This document shows positions 26,701 to 37,406 of a DNA stretch of 64,000 nt, one piece after another. The first letter of the stretch is position 1; the number at the start of each line of letters is the position of its first letter. A program made the position numbers and the translations under genes. The notes beneath the pieces were generated by a model. The model was not told the DNA's origin, did not search any database, and saw nothing but the letters and a program-made list of their open reading frames with translations. Source of the stretch: Akkermansiaceae bacterium (lineage in GTDB: Bacteria > Verrucomicrobiota > Verrucomicrobiia > Verrucomicrobiales > Akkermansiaceae); NCBI GenBank assembly GCA_018402445.1, contig JAGYIT010000013.1:30468-94467 (forward strand). Direction: 5' to 3'.

Positions 26701-27998
26701 GTGTGAAAAAAGAGGGGATTGCCGCGCGCTGGGAAAGTCTATCGAGAAGAGCGCGTAGCGTTGCCTTGGCTAATGTGAGAGTGCGTGATCTGGCGCAACG
26801 GGCGGGATTCACTTGGTATTATAAAAGGGGTGACGAAATCCTAGCGGACTTTCTGGGCCATGACGGAGAAGATATTTTCAAAGTGTATGGCCTTGGGAAA
26901 ACGAAGGTCACCAGATTATGCGACATTTTAGAAACACTCACGGATGGGGACGAGGATGTGGCGATTCACTTGCCGCGCCCCATCTCACCTGTCGAAAGTT
27001 TGGATAAATGGGCTGTTTCTTTGGATTTCCCCTATGACTTAATCTCATTGCCTATCCGTTTGTGCCATTACTTTGAGGAGAATGGCATTACGACTGTGGG
27101 AGGGATTATCGAGGAGTGGGAGCGACTGGGTGCGACGGGCTTTAAGGCGGAGCGGAATTTGGGCAGGAAATCGGTCAATGAATTGGCTGCGTTCGTGGAT
27201 AGCCTCGTGTCAGGAAATGTGGAGGTCGCATCGCGGTTTCTCCCACTTGGGAGCGAAGGTGTCGGGACGGATTTAGCGGCATCGCTAGTGCATGTTCTTG
27301 TTGTTCACTCTCCAGCTGAATTGGGGATGATGGAACGGCGACTACAGGAGGGACTGACTCTGGAGGAAAGCGCAGAAACACAAGATCTCACACGCGAGCG
27401 CGTTCGCCAAGTGGAGAGCAAGTTTCTCCAGCAAGTGCGGCGAAGGCTCGACTATTTCAGCTCACAAAGGGACGCAATTTTAGATGCATGGTTGCGAGGT
27501 GAGGATTGGTTCACACTCGTAAGGTGGCATCAATCTTCCCACGGTGGGCGACTGATGAAAGCGGCTTTGGACGCGATCTTCAAGGATAGCGCACATGGCG
27601 TTGCAAAGGATCTTGCACTAGAGTCGCGTTTGGAAGGTATCGAAGAGGCACTCTGGTCGGCTCAGGATCTTTGGTTTGGGGGTGTGATCCTCGAAGATTT
27701 TCTAAATCCCTTCCAGCAGGAGGAACGCGAAGCGTTTTGCGCACGGTTAATGGAAATGAACAGCTTCCGCCTCGACCAATCTACAGCGCGTGTTCATCCG
27801 GGACGGACTGATTTACGCCGCTGCACGGAGGCGATGCTCATCGGCGAGGAAGATCCATTGCCTTTGACGTGGATATTAGAACTGATCCGCAAGACCGGGT
27901 ATCATCCAAATATAGAACGCAATGATCTGCTGAGGAGAAGGAGCATGTGGAGAAAGCATTATGATTTCCCTGATGAGATGATCCTATGGCGGGAGTGA
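26697..27998 (+). CDS. RNA-polymerase-like protein: alpha-CTD-type HhH domains plus sigma-70 region 4
   Basis: A 433-residue protein ending the defence operon, starting inside the AIPR stop (ATGA). Three DNA-binding modules are visible. A helix-hairpin-helix lies at 58-82 (IFKVYGLGKTKVTRLCDIL). A region at about 112-171 matches the RNA polymerase alpha C-terminal domain in order and spacing: RLCHYFEENGITTVGGIIEE, then NLGRKSVNELAAFVDSL, like the alphaCTD blocks GINTVGEL and NFGRKSLEEI. At 213-250 a sigma-70 region 4 helix-turn-helix reads LTLEESAETQDLTRERVRQV. The remaining 180 residues are unassigned. Because it contacts DNA the way RNA polymerase subunits do, it could control transcription of the operon or sense/block phage transcription. 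That is inference; no similar defence gene is known to me with confidence. Confidence 0.75.
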   Translation: MSVKKEGIAARWESLSRRARSVALANVRVRDLAQRAGFTWYYKRGDEILADFLGHDGEDIFKVYGLGKTKVTRLCDILETLTDGDEDVAIHLPRPISPVESLDKWAVSLDFPYDLISLPIRLCHYFEENGITTVGGIIEEWERLGATGFKAERNLGRKSVNELAAFVDSLVSGNVEVASRFLPLGSEGVGTDLAASLVHVLVVHSPAELGMMERRLQEGLTLEESAETQDLTRERVRQVESKFLQQVRRRLDYFSSQRDAILDAWLRGEDWFTLVRWHQSSHGGRLMKAALDAIFKDSAHGVAKDLALESRLEGIEEALWSAQDLWFGGVILEDFLNPFQQEEREAFCARLMEMNSFRLDQSTARVHPGRTDLRRCTEAMLIGEEDPLPLTWILELIRKTGYHPNIERNDLLRRRSMWRKHYDFPDEMILWRE

Positions 27999-28018
27999 AA
28001 ATTGGGGGGCGGACTCAT

Positions 28019-28114
28019 CCCTTCGAATCCCGCCGCCTCAAAGCCGAGGTCGAGGAACCCGGCACCGGAGAAAAAGGAGAAAACCGCGTGTTTGGCTGGC
28101 GATGGATGGGGCAT
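28019..28114 (-). pseudogene. remnant of a second C5 DNA methyltransferase (motif I only)
   Basis: The minus strand reads HAVFSFFSGAGFLDLGFEAA followed by GFEG, preceded by a short start region. This is the N-terminus and SAM-binding motif I of a cytosine-5 methyltransferase. It differs in sequence from the intact enzyme at 17626 (FLDLFCGCGGFSLGLE) and is in the opposite orientation. All later motifs are missing, and the fragment ends about 20 bases from the stop of the operon's last gene. It looks like the leftover of another restriction-modification locus cut by insertion of the present one. Confidence 0.7.
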
Positions 28115-28137
28115 GGGGTTGGCGGGGCAATGCGAAA

Positions 28138-28200
28138 TTCCAGAACCGGGAGCCGTTGGCAAGGCACTCGGCATCACGATTTGTGATGCCTGATTCTGGA
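28138..28200. terminator. nested hairpin downstream of the defence operon
   Basis: The inner perfect stem GGCATCAC/GTGATGCC (28170-28190) is enclosed by an outer TTCCAGAA/TTCTGGA pair. It lies 140 bases after the last defence gene and could end its transcript. No T-run follows, so a classical intrinsic terminator is not certain. Confidence 0.35.
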
Positions 28201-28275
28201 GAGCAAGCAGACCCAGGGCAAACCTGAATCGCGGCTTGGCGGGCGGATGAGGGGGATACGATGGTGTTGATGGAA

Positions 28276-28370
28276 GAATTCCGACCACGGAGAACAGGGA
28301 GAACACAGAGGTCTTGGTTCGAAACCCTAAGATATGGCAGGAGAGTCTCCGTGTTCTCCGTGGTCAGTTC
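28276..28370. repeat. inverted-repeat element of CCACGGAGAACA type
   Basis: The left arm begins GAATTCCGACCACGGAGAAC and the right arm, on the other strand, begins GAACTGACCACGGAGAAC. The arms are about 30 bp, separated by about 35 bp, with no ORF. It ends at the stop codon of the vapC part of the next minus-strand gene. Confidence 0.6.
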
Positions 28371-29076
28371 AGGTTGCGGCGAGAACCAAGGCACCGGGAA
28401 GTTTTTTCGCGGCTTTTTCGAAGGTCACCAGGGTTTGTCCTTCCTCCCGGGCGGCACCGTGGATGAGGCGGTCGATGAAGCCGGGTTTCGTTTGGGAAAG
28501 GTTCGGAAGATCGAAGACAAGCCGGGCGGAAGGCGTGATGGTTACGGGAGATTCCGCAGTCAGGGCTTTGAGCGCCGCCAAGGCATCGGCCTTGGTGAAG
28601 CCGAAATGGAACTGGAGTGCGTAGTAGCATTCGGAAAGCACGAGGTCGGAGATGAAGAGCGGGTTTCCTGCTTGGCGTTGCTTCTCGTAGAAGGAGAGGG
28701 CGAGTGTCAGTTGGGGCTCAGGGCTTACGGTGAGGATGCGAAGGACGAAGGAGGTATCGAGGTAGAAGGAAGCCATGGTTGTTAGAAGGGGGCTGTGGCG
28801 CTTCGTCCGAAGTGTGATGGATTCACGGATGTCATCCATCTCATAACTCACTCCCTCTGTCGGATATTTCGACGCGATCTTCAGCCAAGGGTAGGCTTTG
28901 GCCGCTTCTGGATGGAGGGCGGTGGGATCCGAGGATTTGCCTGTGGTTTCGATTTCCCCGGAGAGCCATCTTTCGAAAAGCTCGACCGTGACCGCCCTGA
29001 CAGGACGCCCTTCCAAGGCGCTGCGCGCCTTCACGTTGCGATAGAGTTCATCGGGAATCTCCAAGGTGGCTTTCAT
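28369..29076 (-). CDS. VapB-VapC antitoxin-toxin in one continuous frame
   Basis: A 235-codon ORF. Residues 1-80 are a ribbon-helix-helix-like antitoxin: MKATLEIPDELYRNVKARSA, then EGRPVRAVTVELFERWLSGE, and an acidic tail YEMDDIRES. Residues 101-235 are a complete PIN toxin starting MASFYLDTSFVLRIL (D7), with LVLSECYYALQF (E49) and KPGFIDRLIHGAA (third acid). No stop codon separates them; the join reads ITLRTKRHSPLLTT. Either this is a true fusion, or one base is missing between two genes, which is credible given other indels in this window. An internal ATG at 28776 could still start the toxin alone. A palindrome before the start (29078-29099) fits autoregulation. A decayed copy of the antitoxin lies at 16157-16609. 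Confidence 0.75.
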   Translation of the reverse strand: MKATLEIPDELYRNVKARSALEGRPVRAVTVELFERWLSGEIETTGKSSDPTALHPEAAKAYPWLKIASKYPTEGVSYEMDDIRESITLRTKRHSPLLTTMASFYLDTSFVLRILTVSPEPQLTLALSFYEKQRQAGNPLFISDLVLSECYYALQFHFGFTKADALAALKALTAESPVTITPSARLVFDLPNLSQTKPGFIDRLIHGAAREEGQTLVTFEKAAKKLPGALVLAAT

Positions 29077-29077
29077 G

Positions 29078-29099
29078 GGAATACGGGTAGCTGTATTCC
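29078..29099. promoter_or_regulatory. palindromic operator between polA and vapBC
   Basis: Arms GGAATAC and GTATTCC with an 8-bp spacer lie one base from the antitoxin start. The same site, with two changes, is at 16610-16631 in the relic copy. Position and symmetry suggest the antitoxin's own operator. Confidence 0.5.
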
Positions 29100-29108
29100 T
29101 GTGTCTTG

Positions 29109-31893
29109 TCAATGCGCCGCGAGCCAGTTCTTTCCGGTGCCTTTCTCGACGAGGATGGGGACGCCGTGGGGGAGCGGGAGGGCGGTTTCCATGATGTGGA
29201 GGATCTTGGGGACGAGCTCCGTTTCCTCGTCGGGGTGGAGGTCGAAGACGAGTTCGTCGTGGACCTGGAGGAGCATTTTGGTTTGGTAGGGCTTTTTGCG
29301 GTAGCAGCTCGTCGATGCGGATCATGGCGATCTTGATCATGTCGGCGGCGGTGCCTTGGATGGGCATGTTGATGGCGGCGCGCTCGGCGTTCTGGCGTAG
29401 GCCGACGTTGCCGGAGGAGAGGTCGGGGTAATAACGGCGGCGGCCGGAGAGGGTTTCGGCGTAGCCTTTTTCGCGGGACTCCTGGATGGTGCGGTCCATG
29501 TATTCCTTGATGGCGGGATATTCGCGGAAATAGGCGTCGATGAGCTCGGCGGCTTCGGCGCGGGGGATGGCGAGGCGCTGGGAGAGGCCGAAGGCGGAGA
29601 TGCCGTAGATGATGCCGAAGTTGACCATCTTCGCGCCGGAGCGCATGTCGCGGGTGACTTCCTCGGGGGTGACGCCGTGGACTTTCGCGGCGGTGATGGT
29701 GTGGATGTCCGCGCCGTCCTGGAAGGCGGAGATCATGGTCGGATCGCAGGCGAGGGCGGCCATCACGCGGAGCTCGATCTGGGAGTAGTCGCAGGAGAGG
29801 AGGGTGAAATTTTTCCTCGGAACGAAGGCCTGGCGGATTTTCCGGCCGGACTCGGAGCGGACGGGGATGTTCTGGAGGTTCGGATCGGAGGAGGCGAGGC
29901 GGCCGGTGGCGGCGAGGAGCTGGTGGTAGTGGGTGTGGATGCGGCCGGTCTCGGGGGCGATGTGGTTCGGCAACGCGTCGAGGTAGGTGGACTTGAGTTT
30001 CGTGGCTTCGCGGTATTCGAGGATTTCCGCGATGATGGGGTGGATGCCGAGGAGGGTGGAGAGGGTTTGCTCGTCGGTCTTGTATTGGCCGGTGGCGGTT
30101 TTCTTGGGCTTGTCGAGGAGCTTCAGGTGATCGAAGAGGATCTGGCCGAGCTGTTTCGGCGAGGCGATGTTGAAGGGGGTGCCTGCATGGGCTTCGATGG
30201 ACTTCGCGAGTTGGTCGATGCTTTTCTGGAGATCGACGCCGATATCCTTGAGCGCGCTGGGATCGATGGCGATGCCCTCCATTTCCATGCGGACGAGGAC
30301 GGGGAGGAGCGGGGATTCGATTTCGGTGAAAACCTTTTCCATGCCGGATTCCTTGAGGAGCGGGCGGAGTTTTTCGGCGAGTTGGAAGGTGACGTCGGCG
30401 TCCTCGGCGGCGTATTCGGCCAAGGTGGCCAAGGGGATGGAGGCGATGTCGAGGTCCTTTGAGGGTTTCTTGGCTTCGGCGAAGGCGAAGAGGTCTTCGG
30501 ATTGATGATTGATGATTGTTGATTGTTGATTGGCAATTTCCGTGAGTTTCACCGGGGTGTAACCGAGGAGGGTTTCGGAAAGGTAGTCCATGCCGTGGCG
30601 GCGCTCGGGGGCGACTAGGGTGTCGGCGAGCATGGTGTCGAAAAACGGGCCGGCGACGGTGATGCCGTGGGAGTGGAGGATGGAGAGGTCGTATTTGAGG
30701 TTGTGGCCGATTTTGACCGCCGTTCCGGCCAAGAGAGATTTGAGATTTGAAATGAGAGATTCGGAATATGGGAGATACCAGCCTTCGTGGGCTTTCCAGG
30801 AGAAGGCGATGCCGAGGAGTTTCGCGGAGTGGCGGTCGAGGGAGGTGGTCTCGATGTCGAAGCAGAAGGATTTTTGCGCGGCGAGGTTTTTGAAAAGTTC
30901 GGCTTGGAGGGATGGGGTGTTGGCGAGGTGGTAGGTGTGGGGGACTTCGCGGATGGTTTTGAAGGTGTCGAAGAGGGTGGGGGTTTGGGGGGCGGTGCTT
31001 TTTTCGGATGGCTGCGGACTGAAGTCCGCGCTCCATAGACGCTTGGTGAGGGACCGGAATTCGAAGTCGTTGAAGAGCTGTTTGAGAGCTTCGTCGTCGC
31101 GTTGGGAGAGAATCAGGTCGTCCCATGTGACCTCGACGGGGACGTCGGTGATGATGGTGGCGAGTTCCTTGGAGAGAAGAGCCTTGTCGGAGTTCGCCTC
31201 GACGGATTCCTTCTGCTTGCCTTTCAGGGAGGCGGTGTTCGCAAGGAGGTTCTCGATGGAGCCGAACTCGGCGATGAGTTTTTGCGCGGTCTTGGGGCCG
31301 ATGCCGGGGACGCCGGGGATGTTGTCGGAGGCGTCGCCCATGAGGCCTAGCAGGTCAATGATCTGGTGCGGCTCGGCGACGCCCCAGATTTCCGGGAGCT
31401 GTTTTAGGCCGATGATTTCATGGTCGGTGCCCTTGCGGCCGGGTTTCCACATGAAGGTGGTGGGGGAAAGGAGCTGGGCGAAGTCCTTGTCCGGAGTGAC
31501 CATATAGGACTCGAAGCCCTCGGGCTCGGCGCGCTTCACTAGGGTGCCGATGAGGTCGTCCGCCTCGAAGCCGTCGATCTCAAGGACGGGGATATGGAAG
31601 GCGCGGCAGAGGGCTTTCACGTGGGGGATGGAGGCGGCGAGCTCCTCGGGCATCTCATCGCGCTGAGCCTTGTAGGCGGGGTAGCGGATGTGGCGCGGGG
31701 TGGGCGCGGAGGTGTCGAAGGCGACGCCGATGTGGGTGGGCTTTTCCTTTTCGAGGATGGCAAGCAGGGTGTTGATGAAACCGTAGAGCGCGGAGGTATT
31801 GACACCCTTGGAGTTGCGTATGGGTGCCTGGATAAAGGCGAAGTGGGCGCGGTAGATCAGGGCCATGCCGTCGAGCAGGAAAAGGCGGTGCAT
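29109..31893 (-). CDS. polA: DNA polymerase I, frameshift near the 3' end
   Basis: About 928 residues. The N-terminal 5' nuclease begins MHRLFLLDGMALIYRAHFAF and includes DNIPGVPGIGPKTAQKL. The 3'-5' exonuclease has an intact DxE motif (FDIETTSLDRHS), so proofreading is probably active. Polymerase motif A is LLSCDYSQIELRVMA and motif B is RDMRSGAKMVNFGIIYG. An extra T at 29302 (plus strand) shifts the frame after MIRIDELL. Removing it restores LLRKKPYQTKMLLQVHDELV, i.e. motif C with its catalytic Asp, and the normal end GTGKNWLAAH. Since motif C is essential, an assembly error is likely. The linker between the 5' nuclease and exonuclease contains a REP-like palindrome in frame. The start at 31893 is chosen from the family's N-terminus. 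Confidence 0.9.
31013..31036. repeat. short palindromic REP-like element inside polA (copy 2)
   Basis: The palindrome core GCGGACTGAAGTCCGC lies in frame in polA. It codes for the linker residues LWSADFSPQ between the 5' nuclease and 3'-5' exonuclease domains. It is nearly identical, in reverse orientation, to 2534-2557. Confidence 0.65.
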
Positions 31894-32043
31894 GGGGAAA
31901 GCCTTAAATTTTAAACCCCAAACCCCAAGGGGGAAATTTCCTTCGTCGGCTGATAAACCGGGTAGTTCCGCCGCGTAATTTGCGTGGCTATGTGCAAGTA
32001 ACGCGTTGCGACGATGCCACTCCTGCGTAAATTTCAAAAAAGC

Positions 32044-35000
32044 ATGAAACAGTTCCCCATGAGACCGTTCTACCCGATCGCAGCACTGGCCGTCCTGCTC
32101 ACCGCAGCGTGCCAGCAGAAGACCGTGGCTGACCTCAACGAATCCGATGAGGCGGACGCCGTGGCGGCAAGCGCGGGCGGAGTGGTGCTGCCGGAGGTGG
32201 TTTCCTTCAACGAGCACATCCAGCCCATCCTCTCCGAGTATTGCTACCACTGCCACGGCCCGGACGCGGGGACGCGCATGCCGGAAAAGGAGCCGCTGCG
32301 GCTCGATATCGAGGAAGACGCCTTCAAAGTGAGGGATTTCGGCGCGCCGGTGATCATAAAAGGCAAGCCGCAGGAATCCGAGCTGGTGAAGCTAATGCAC
32401 AGCAAGGACATCGGCGAGATCATGCCGCCGCCGGAAAGCCACAAGACGATGGGCGAGCGAGAGATCGCGATGCTAGAGAGATGGATCGAGCAGGGCGCGG
32501 AATACGAGAATCACTGGTCCTATGAGGCCGTGAGCCGCCCGGATCCGGTGAAAAACGATTGGTCGGATAAGCCGATCGACGGCTTCATTTTCGAGAAACT
32601 CGCCGAGGCGGGCCTGGCGCCGAATCCCGCCGAAGACGCGCGCAGATTCCACCGCAGGCTCGCGCTGGATCTGACCGGCCTGCCGCCGGAGCCCGCCGAG
32701 ACCGATGCCTTCGTGGCCGCTTACGAAAAAGACGCGGAGGCCGCCATTTCCGCGGAGGCGGACCGCATGCTCGCCACCATCCAGAGCGCGGAGCACTTCG
32801 CCCGGCATTGGCTGGATGCCGCCCGCTACGCCGACACGCACGGCATCCACATCGACAACTACCGCGCCATCTGGCCCTACCGCGATTGGGTGGTGCGGGC
32901 TTTCCACCAAAACATGAAATGGGACCAGTTCACCACCGAGCAGCTCGCCGGCGACATGCTGCCCGACCGCACACTCGACCAGCACGTGGCCACCGGGTTT
33001 CTCCGCAGCCTCGCCACCACCGGTGAGGGCGGCGCGATCGCCGAGGAATACGAAGCGATCTACGCCACCGACCGCGTGGACACCATGAGCGGCATCTGGC
33101 TTGGCCTCACGGCGAGCTGCGCGTCCTGCCATGACCACAAGTTCGACCCGTTCTCCCAGAAAGAATTCTTCCAGTTCGCCGCATTCTTCCGGAACAACAC
33201 CATGAGCGCCATGGACCGCAACAACGCGGAGCACCCGCCCACGGTCTTCGTCCCCATCCCTGAGGACAGGGAAAAATGGGATAAAGTCCAAGCCTCTCTG
33301 AAGGATGTGGATGGCCGCATTGCGGCGCGGCGCAAGGCGGCGGACGGCGAATACAAGGTATGGCTCGCCGCAACGGGTAAGGCGGCGGCGACCCAAGAGA
33401 CGGACTCGACACTCGCGATCCATCTTCCCCTCACGGAAAACGCAAGGCAACATCAAGGGCAAGGTGGACGGCCAGCCGCAGGAATGGACGGCGGCTCCGA
33501 AGCGCATCGACGGCCCGCTGGGCAAGGCGATCACCGTTTCCGGCGCGGACATCCCGCTGGGCGACATCGGGAATTTCTCGCGCGGCGATCAGGTCAGCTA
33601 CGGCGGCTTCATCCGGATCGAGGACAAACAAGTCAAGGGCGTCAACGGTTCGGTGATCGCGAAGATGGATCCCGCCAACGGTTTCCGCGGCTGGGATCTC
33701 TATCTGCAGGGCGGCCAGCCCGGCGCGCACGTGATCGACACATGGGATGCTTCCGCCACCAAGGTGATCACCCCCAAGGCGCTCACACCCGGCACCTGGC
33801 ACCATGTCATGGTCGTCTTCGACGGCACGCAGGCCGGCCACCAGGCGATGACCATTTATGTGGATGGCAAGCGCGCCGGCGGCGGCCCGGATCCGAATAC
33901 GGTCGGCGGCACGTTGGAAACAGCGGTGCCGCTGCGCATAGGCTCGCGCGAGGGCGGCCAATCAAAGCTCAACGGCAACGTGGCGCTGCAGGATTTCCGC
34001 TTCTATCGGAAAAAACTCACCGATGCGGAGATCTCCCACCTCGCGAACAACAAGATGATCAGTGTCTGGGCGGCGCTTCCGGAAAACGAGCGCACCAAGG
34101 AGCAGAACACCGCTCTCTTCGAGCATTACATCACCGTCGTGGACGCCCCTTCGCTGGAGCTGCTGCGTGAGAAGGATTCGCTTAAGACGGAGGAAACGGC
34201 GCTCCGCGGCCGTGGATCGGCCTCACTGGTTTTCGAAGAGAAGAAAGGCCAGGAACCCTTCGCGCACATCCTTGAGCGCGGGGCTTATTCCGCTCCAGGC
34301 GAGAAGGTTTTCCCCGACACCCCCGCGATGCTGCCGCCCATGCCCGAGGGCGCTCCGAAGAACCGCCTCGGCCTCACGCAATGGCTCAACGATCCGAAAA
34401 ACCCCCTCCCGGCGCGTGTCACGATGAACCGCCTGTGGGCGAATTTCTTCGGCGTCGGCATCGTGGAATCGGCGGGGGACTTCGGTATCATGGGTGCCCG
34501 CCCGTCCCATCCGAAACTGCTCGACTGGCTGGCCTGCCGAGTTCCTCTCCAGCGGCTGGGATTACCGCCACATGGCGAAAACCATCGCCACCTCCCGCGC
34601 CTACCGCCAGTCCGGTGCCATCAGTCCGGAGAAACTCGAGAAGGATTTTTCCAACGCCCTGGTCTCCCGCGGCCCGCGCCTGCGGCTCGATGCCGAGCAG
34701 ATCCGCGACCTCTCGCTGGCCGCTTCCGGAACGCTCTCGGCCTAAGGTCGGCGGTGCGCCCGTGAAGCCCTACCAGCCGGAAGGCATCTGGGAGGCCGTG
34801 GCCATGCCGCAATCCAACACCAAGAACTACAAGCAGGACACTGGCGAGGCGCTCTACCGCCGCTCGATCTACACGTTCTGGAAACGCACCGCCGCACCGC
34901 CTACCATGGAGATCCTCGACGCCCCGACCCGCGAGATCTTCTGCCTCCAGCGCGCACGGACGAACACCCCGCTCCAGGCGCTCGCGCTGATGAACGATCC

Positions 35001-35307
35001 CCAGTTCGTGGAAGCCACCCGCAACCTCGCCGCCAAGGCCTTGGCCGAGCAGCAGGGCTTCGACGAGCGCCTCGACCTCATTTCCTTGCGCCTGCTGACC
35101 CGAAAATTCGACACCGCCGAGCGCGAGATCGTGAAGGAAACCCTCGATGCCGCACTGGAGCATTACACCGCCAAACCCGAAGAGGCGCGTCTCGCGATCG
35201 CCACCGGTGAAAGCAAGGCTCCCGAAACCATCCCCGCCCCCGAACTCGCCGCCTGGTCGCTTGTCGCCAGTCAGCTCTTCAACCTCGACGAAACCGTAAC
35301 CCGCTAA
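32044..35307 (+). CDS. PSD1/cytochrome C + DUF1549 + LamG + DUF1553 protein, three frameshifts
   Basis: A large exported lipoprotein-like protein (about 1,090 residues). The signal peptide has PIAALAVLLTAAC. The planctomycete-type cytochrome c domain carries the heme motif CYHCH in ILSEYCYHCHGPD. DUF1549 follows (DGFIFEKLAEAGLAPNP, RHWLDAARYADTHG), with a second CASCHDHKFDP motif. Next is a LamG-like jelly roll (GGFIRIEDKQ to LRIGSREGG), then DUF1553 (NRLWANFFGVGIVESAGDFG, RRSIYTFWKRTAAPPTMEI). Frameshifts lie near 33436-33445 (one extra A in a run), at 34535 (extra T) and at 34743 (extra T). Correcting them gives one conserved protein. It pairs with the DUF1501 gene 6 bases downstream, a standard combination tied to polysaccharide use in this phylum. 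Exact biochemistry is unknown. Confidence 0.82.
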
Positions 35308-35313
35308 ACTACG

Positions 35314-36771
<1,458 letters not shown>

Positions 36772-36847
36772 TTTCTGCGTCATTTCCGAGCGGATATGCG
36801 GAAGGTTTCCCCTTCCCCATCCGGCTCCGGCGTGCGTAATGTCGGTT

Positions 36848-37300
36848 ATGAAAAAAATCCTAGCCGCCGTTGATTTCTCGAATGCGACCTCCGGAGTGGT
36901 GGAAACCGCCGCAGAGGTGGCGAACGCATTCGGAGCCGAGCTGCACCTCCTGCACGTCATTGAGCCGGAGCCGACCTACACGGCCTACGGTTTCACGCCG
37001 GACGAGTTCCCCGCGATCCACACCTTCCATCAGGAAACCCGCACCCGCGCGCAGAAGACCCTCGACGACACGGCCGCCCGCGTGGCCACCGCCGATCTCA
37101 CGCCCATCACCCACCTCGGCGATGGCAGCCCGCTGCATGTCCTCGCGGAAACGGCGCAGAATATTGGCGCGGATCTCGTGGTGCTCGGCTCGCACGGCCA
37201 TGGCGTGGTCGCCTCCCTGCTGCTCGGCAGCGTCGCGGAAGGCATGGTGCGGAAGTCCATCGTGCCGACGCTGGTAGTGCCCGCAGGGAAGGCGGAGTAA
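36848..37300 (+). CDS. universal stress protein (UspA family)
   Basis: A 150-residue single Usp domain. It starts MKKILAAVDFSNATSG, with the first strand and conserved Asp, and ends with the ATP-binding pattern GSHGHGVVASLLLGSVAEGM then VRKSIVPTLVVP. This is the G2xG9xGS-type loop of ATP-binding Usp proteins. An upstream in-frame ATG at 36839 adds three residues; 36848 fits the family start. It appears to be a single-gene unit. Confidence 0.9.
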   Translation: MKKILAAVDFSNATSGVVETAAEVANAFGAELHLLHVIEPEPTYTAYGFTPDEFPAIHTFHQETRTRAQKTLDDTAARVATADLTPITHLGDGSPLHVLAETAQNIGADLVVLGSHGHGVVASLLLGSVAEGMVRKSIVPTLVVPAGKAE

Positions 37301-37383
37301 GCGTGACATGGCAAGGTCATCCCTCGGTATGAAGGCTGCGATCCCTGCCGGGATCCGCTGGGCTCTCTAAACGCTTTGTGAAT

Positions 37384-37400
37384 GGCGACTGCAGATCGCC
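37384..37400. repeat. short intergenic palindrome
   Basis: GGCGACTGCAGATCGCC forms a 5-bp-arm palindrome with a PstI-like centre, in the gap between the convergent uspA and pta genes. It is similar in style to the other REP-like palindromes of this window and could act as a shared hairpin terminator. Confidence 0.45.
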
Positions 37401-37406
37401 ACCACC

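Noticed and set aside
28369..31893. One very long minus-strand reading frame joining polA with the downstream VapB-VapC region as a single protein.
   Set aside because: The join exists only because of the extra base at 29302. The segment between is polA read out of frame, and the true polA frame ends with GTGKNWLAAH at 29109.
33305..34765. Programmed frameshifting in the PSD1 gene.
   Set aside because: Three shifts at unrelated sequences without slippery heptamers or following stems; single-base errors or decay explain them better.
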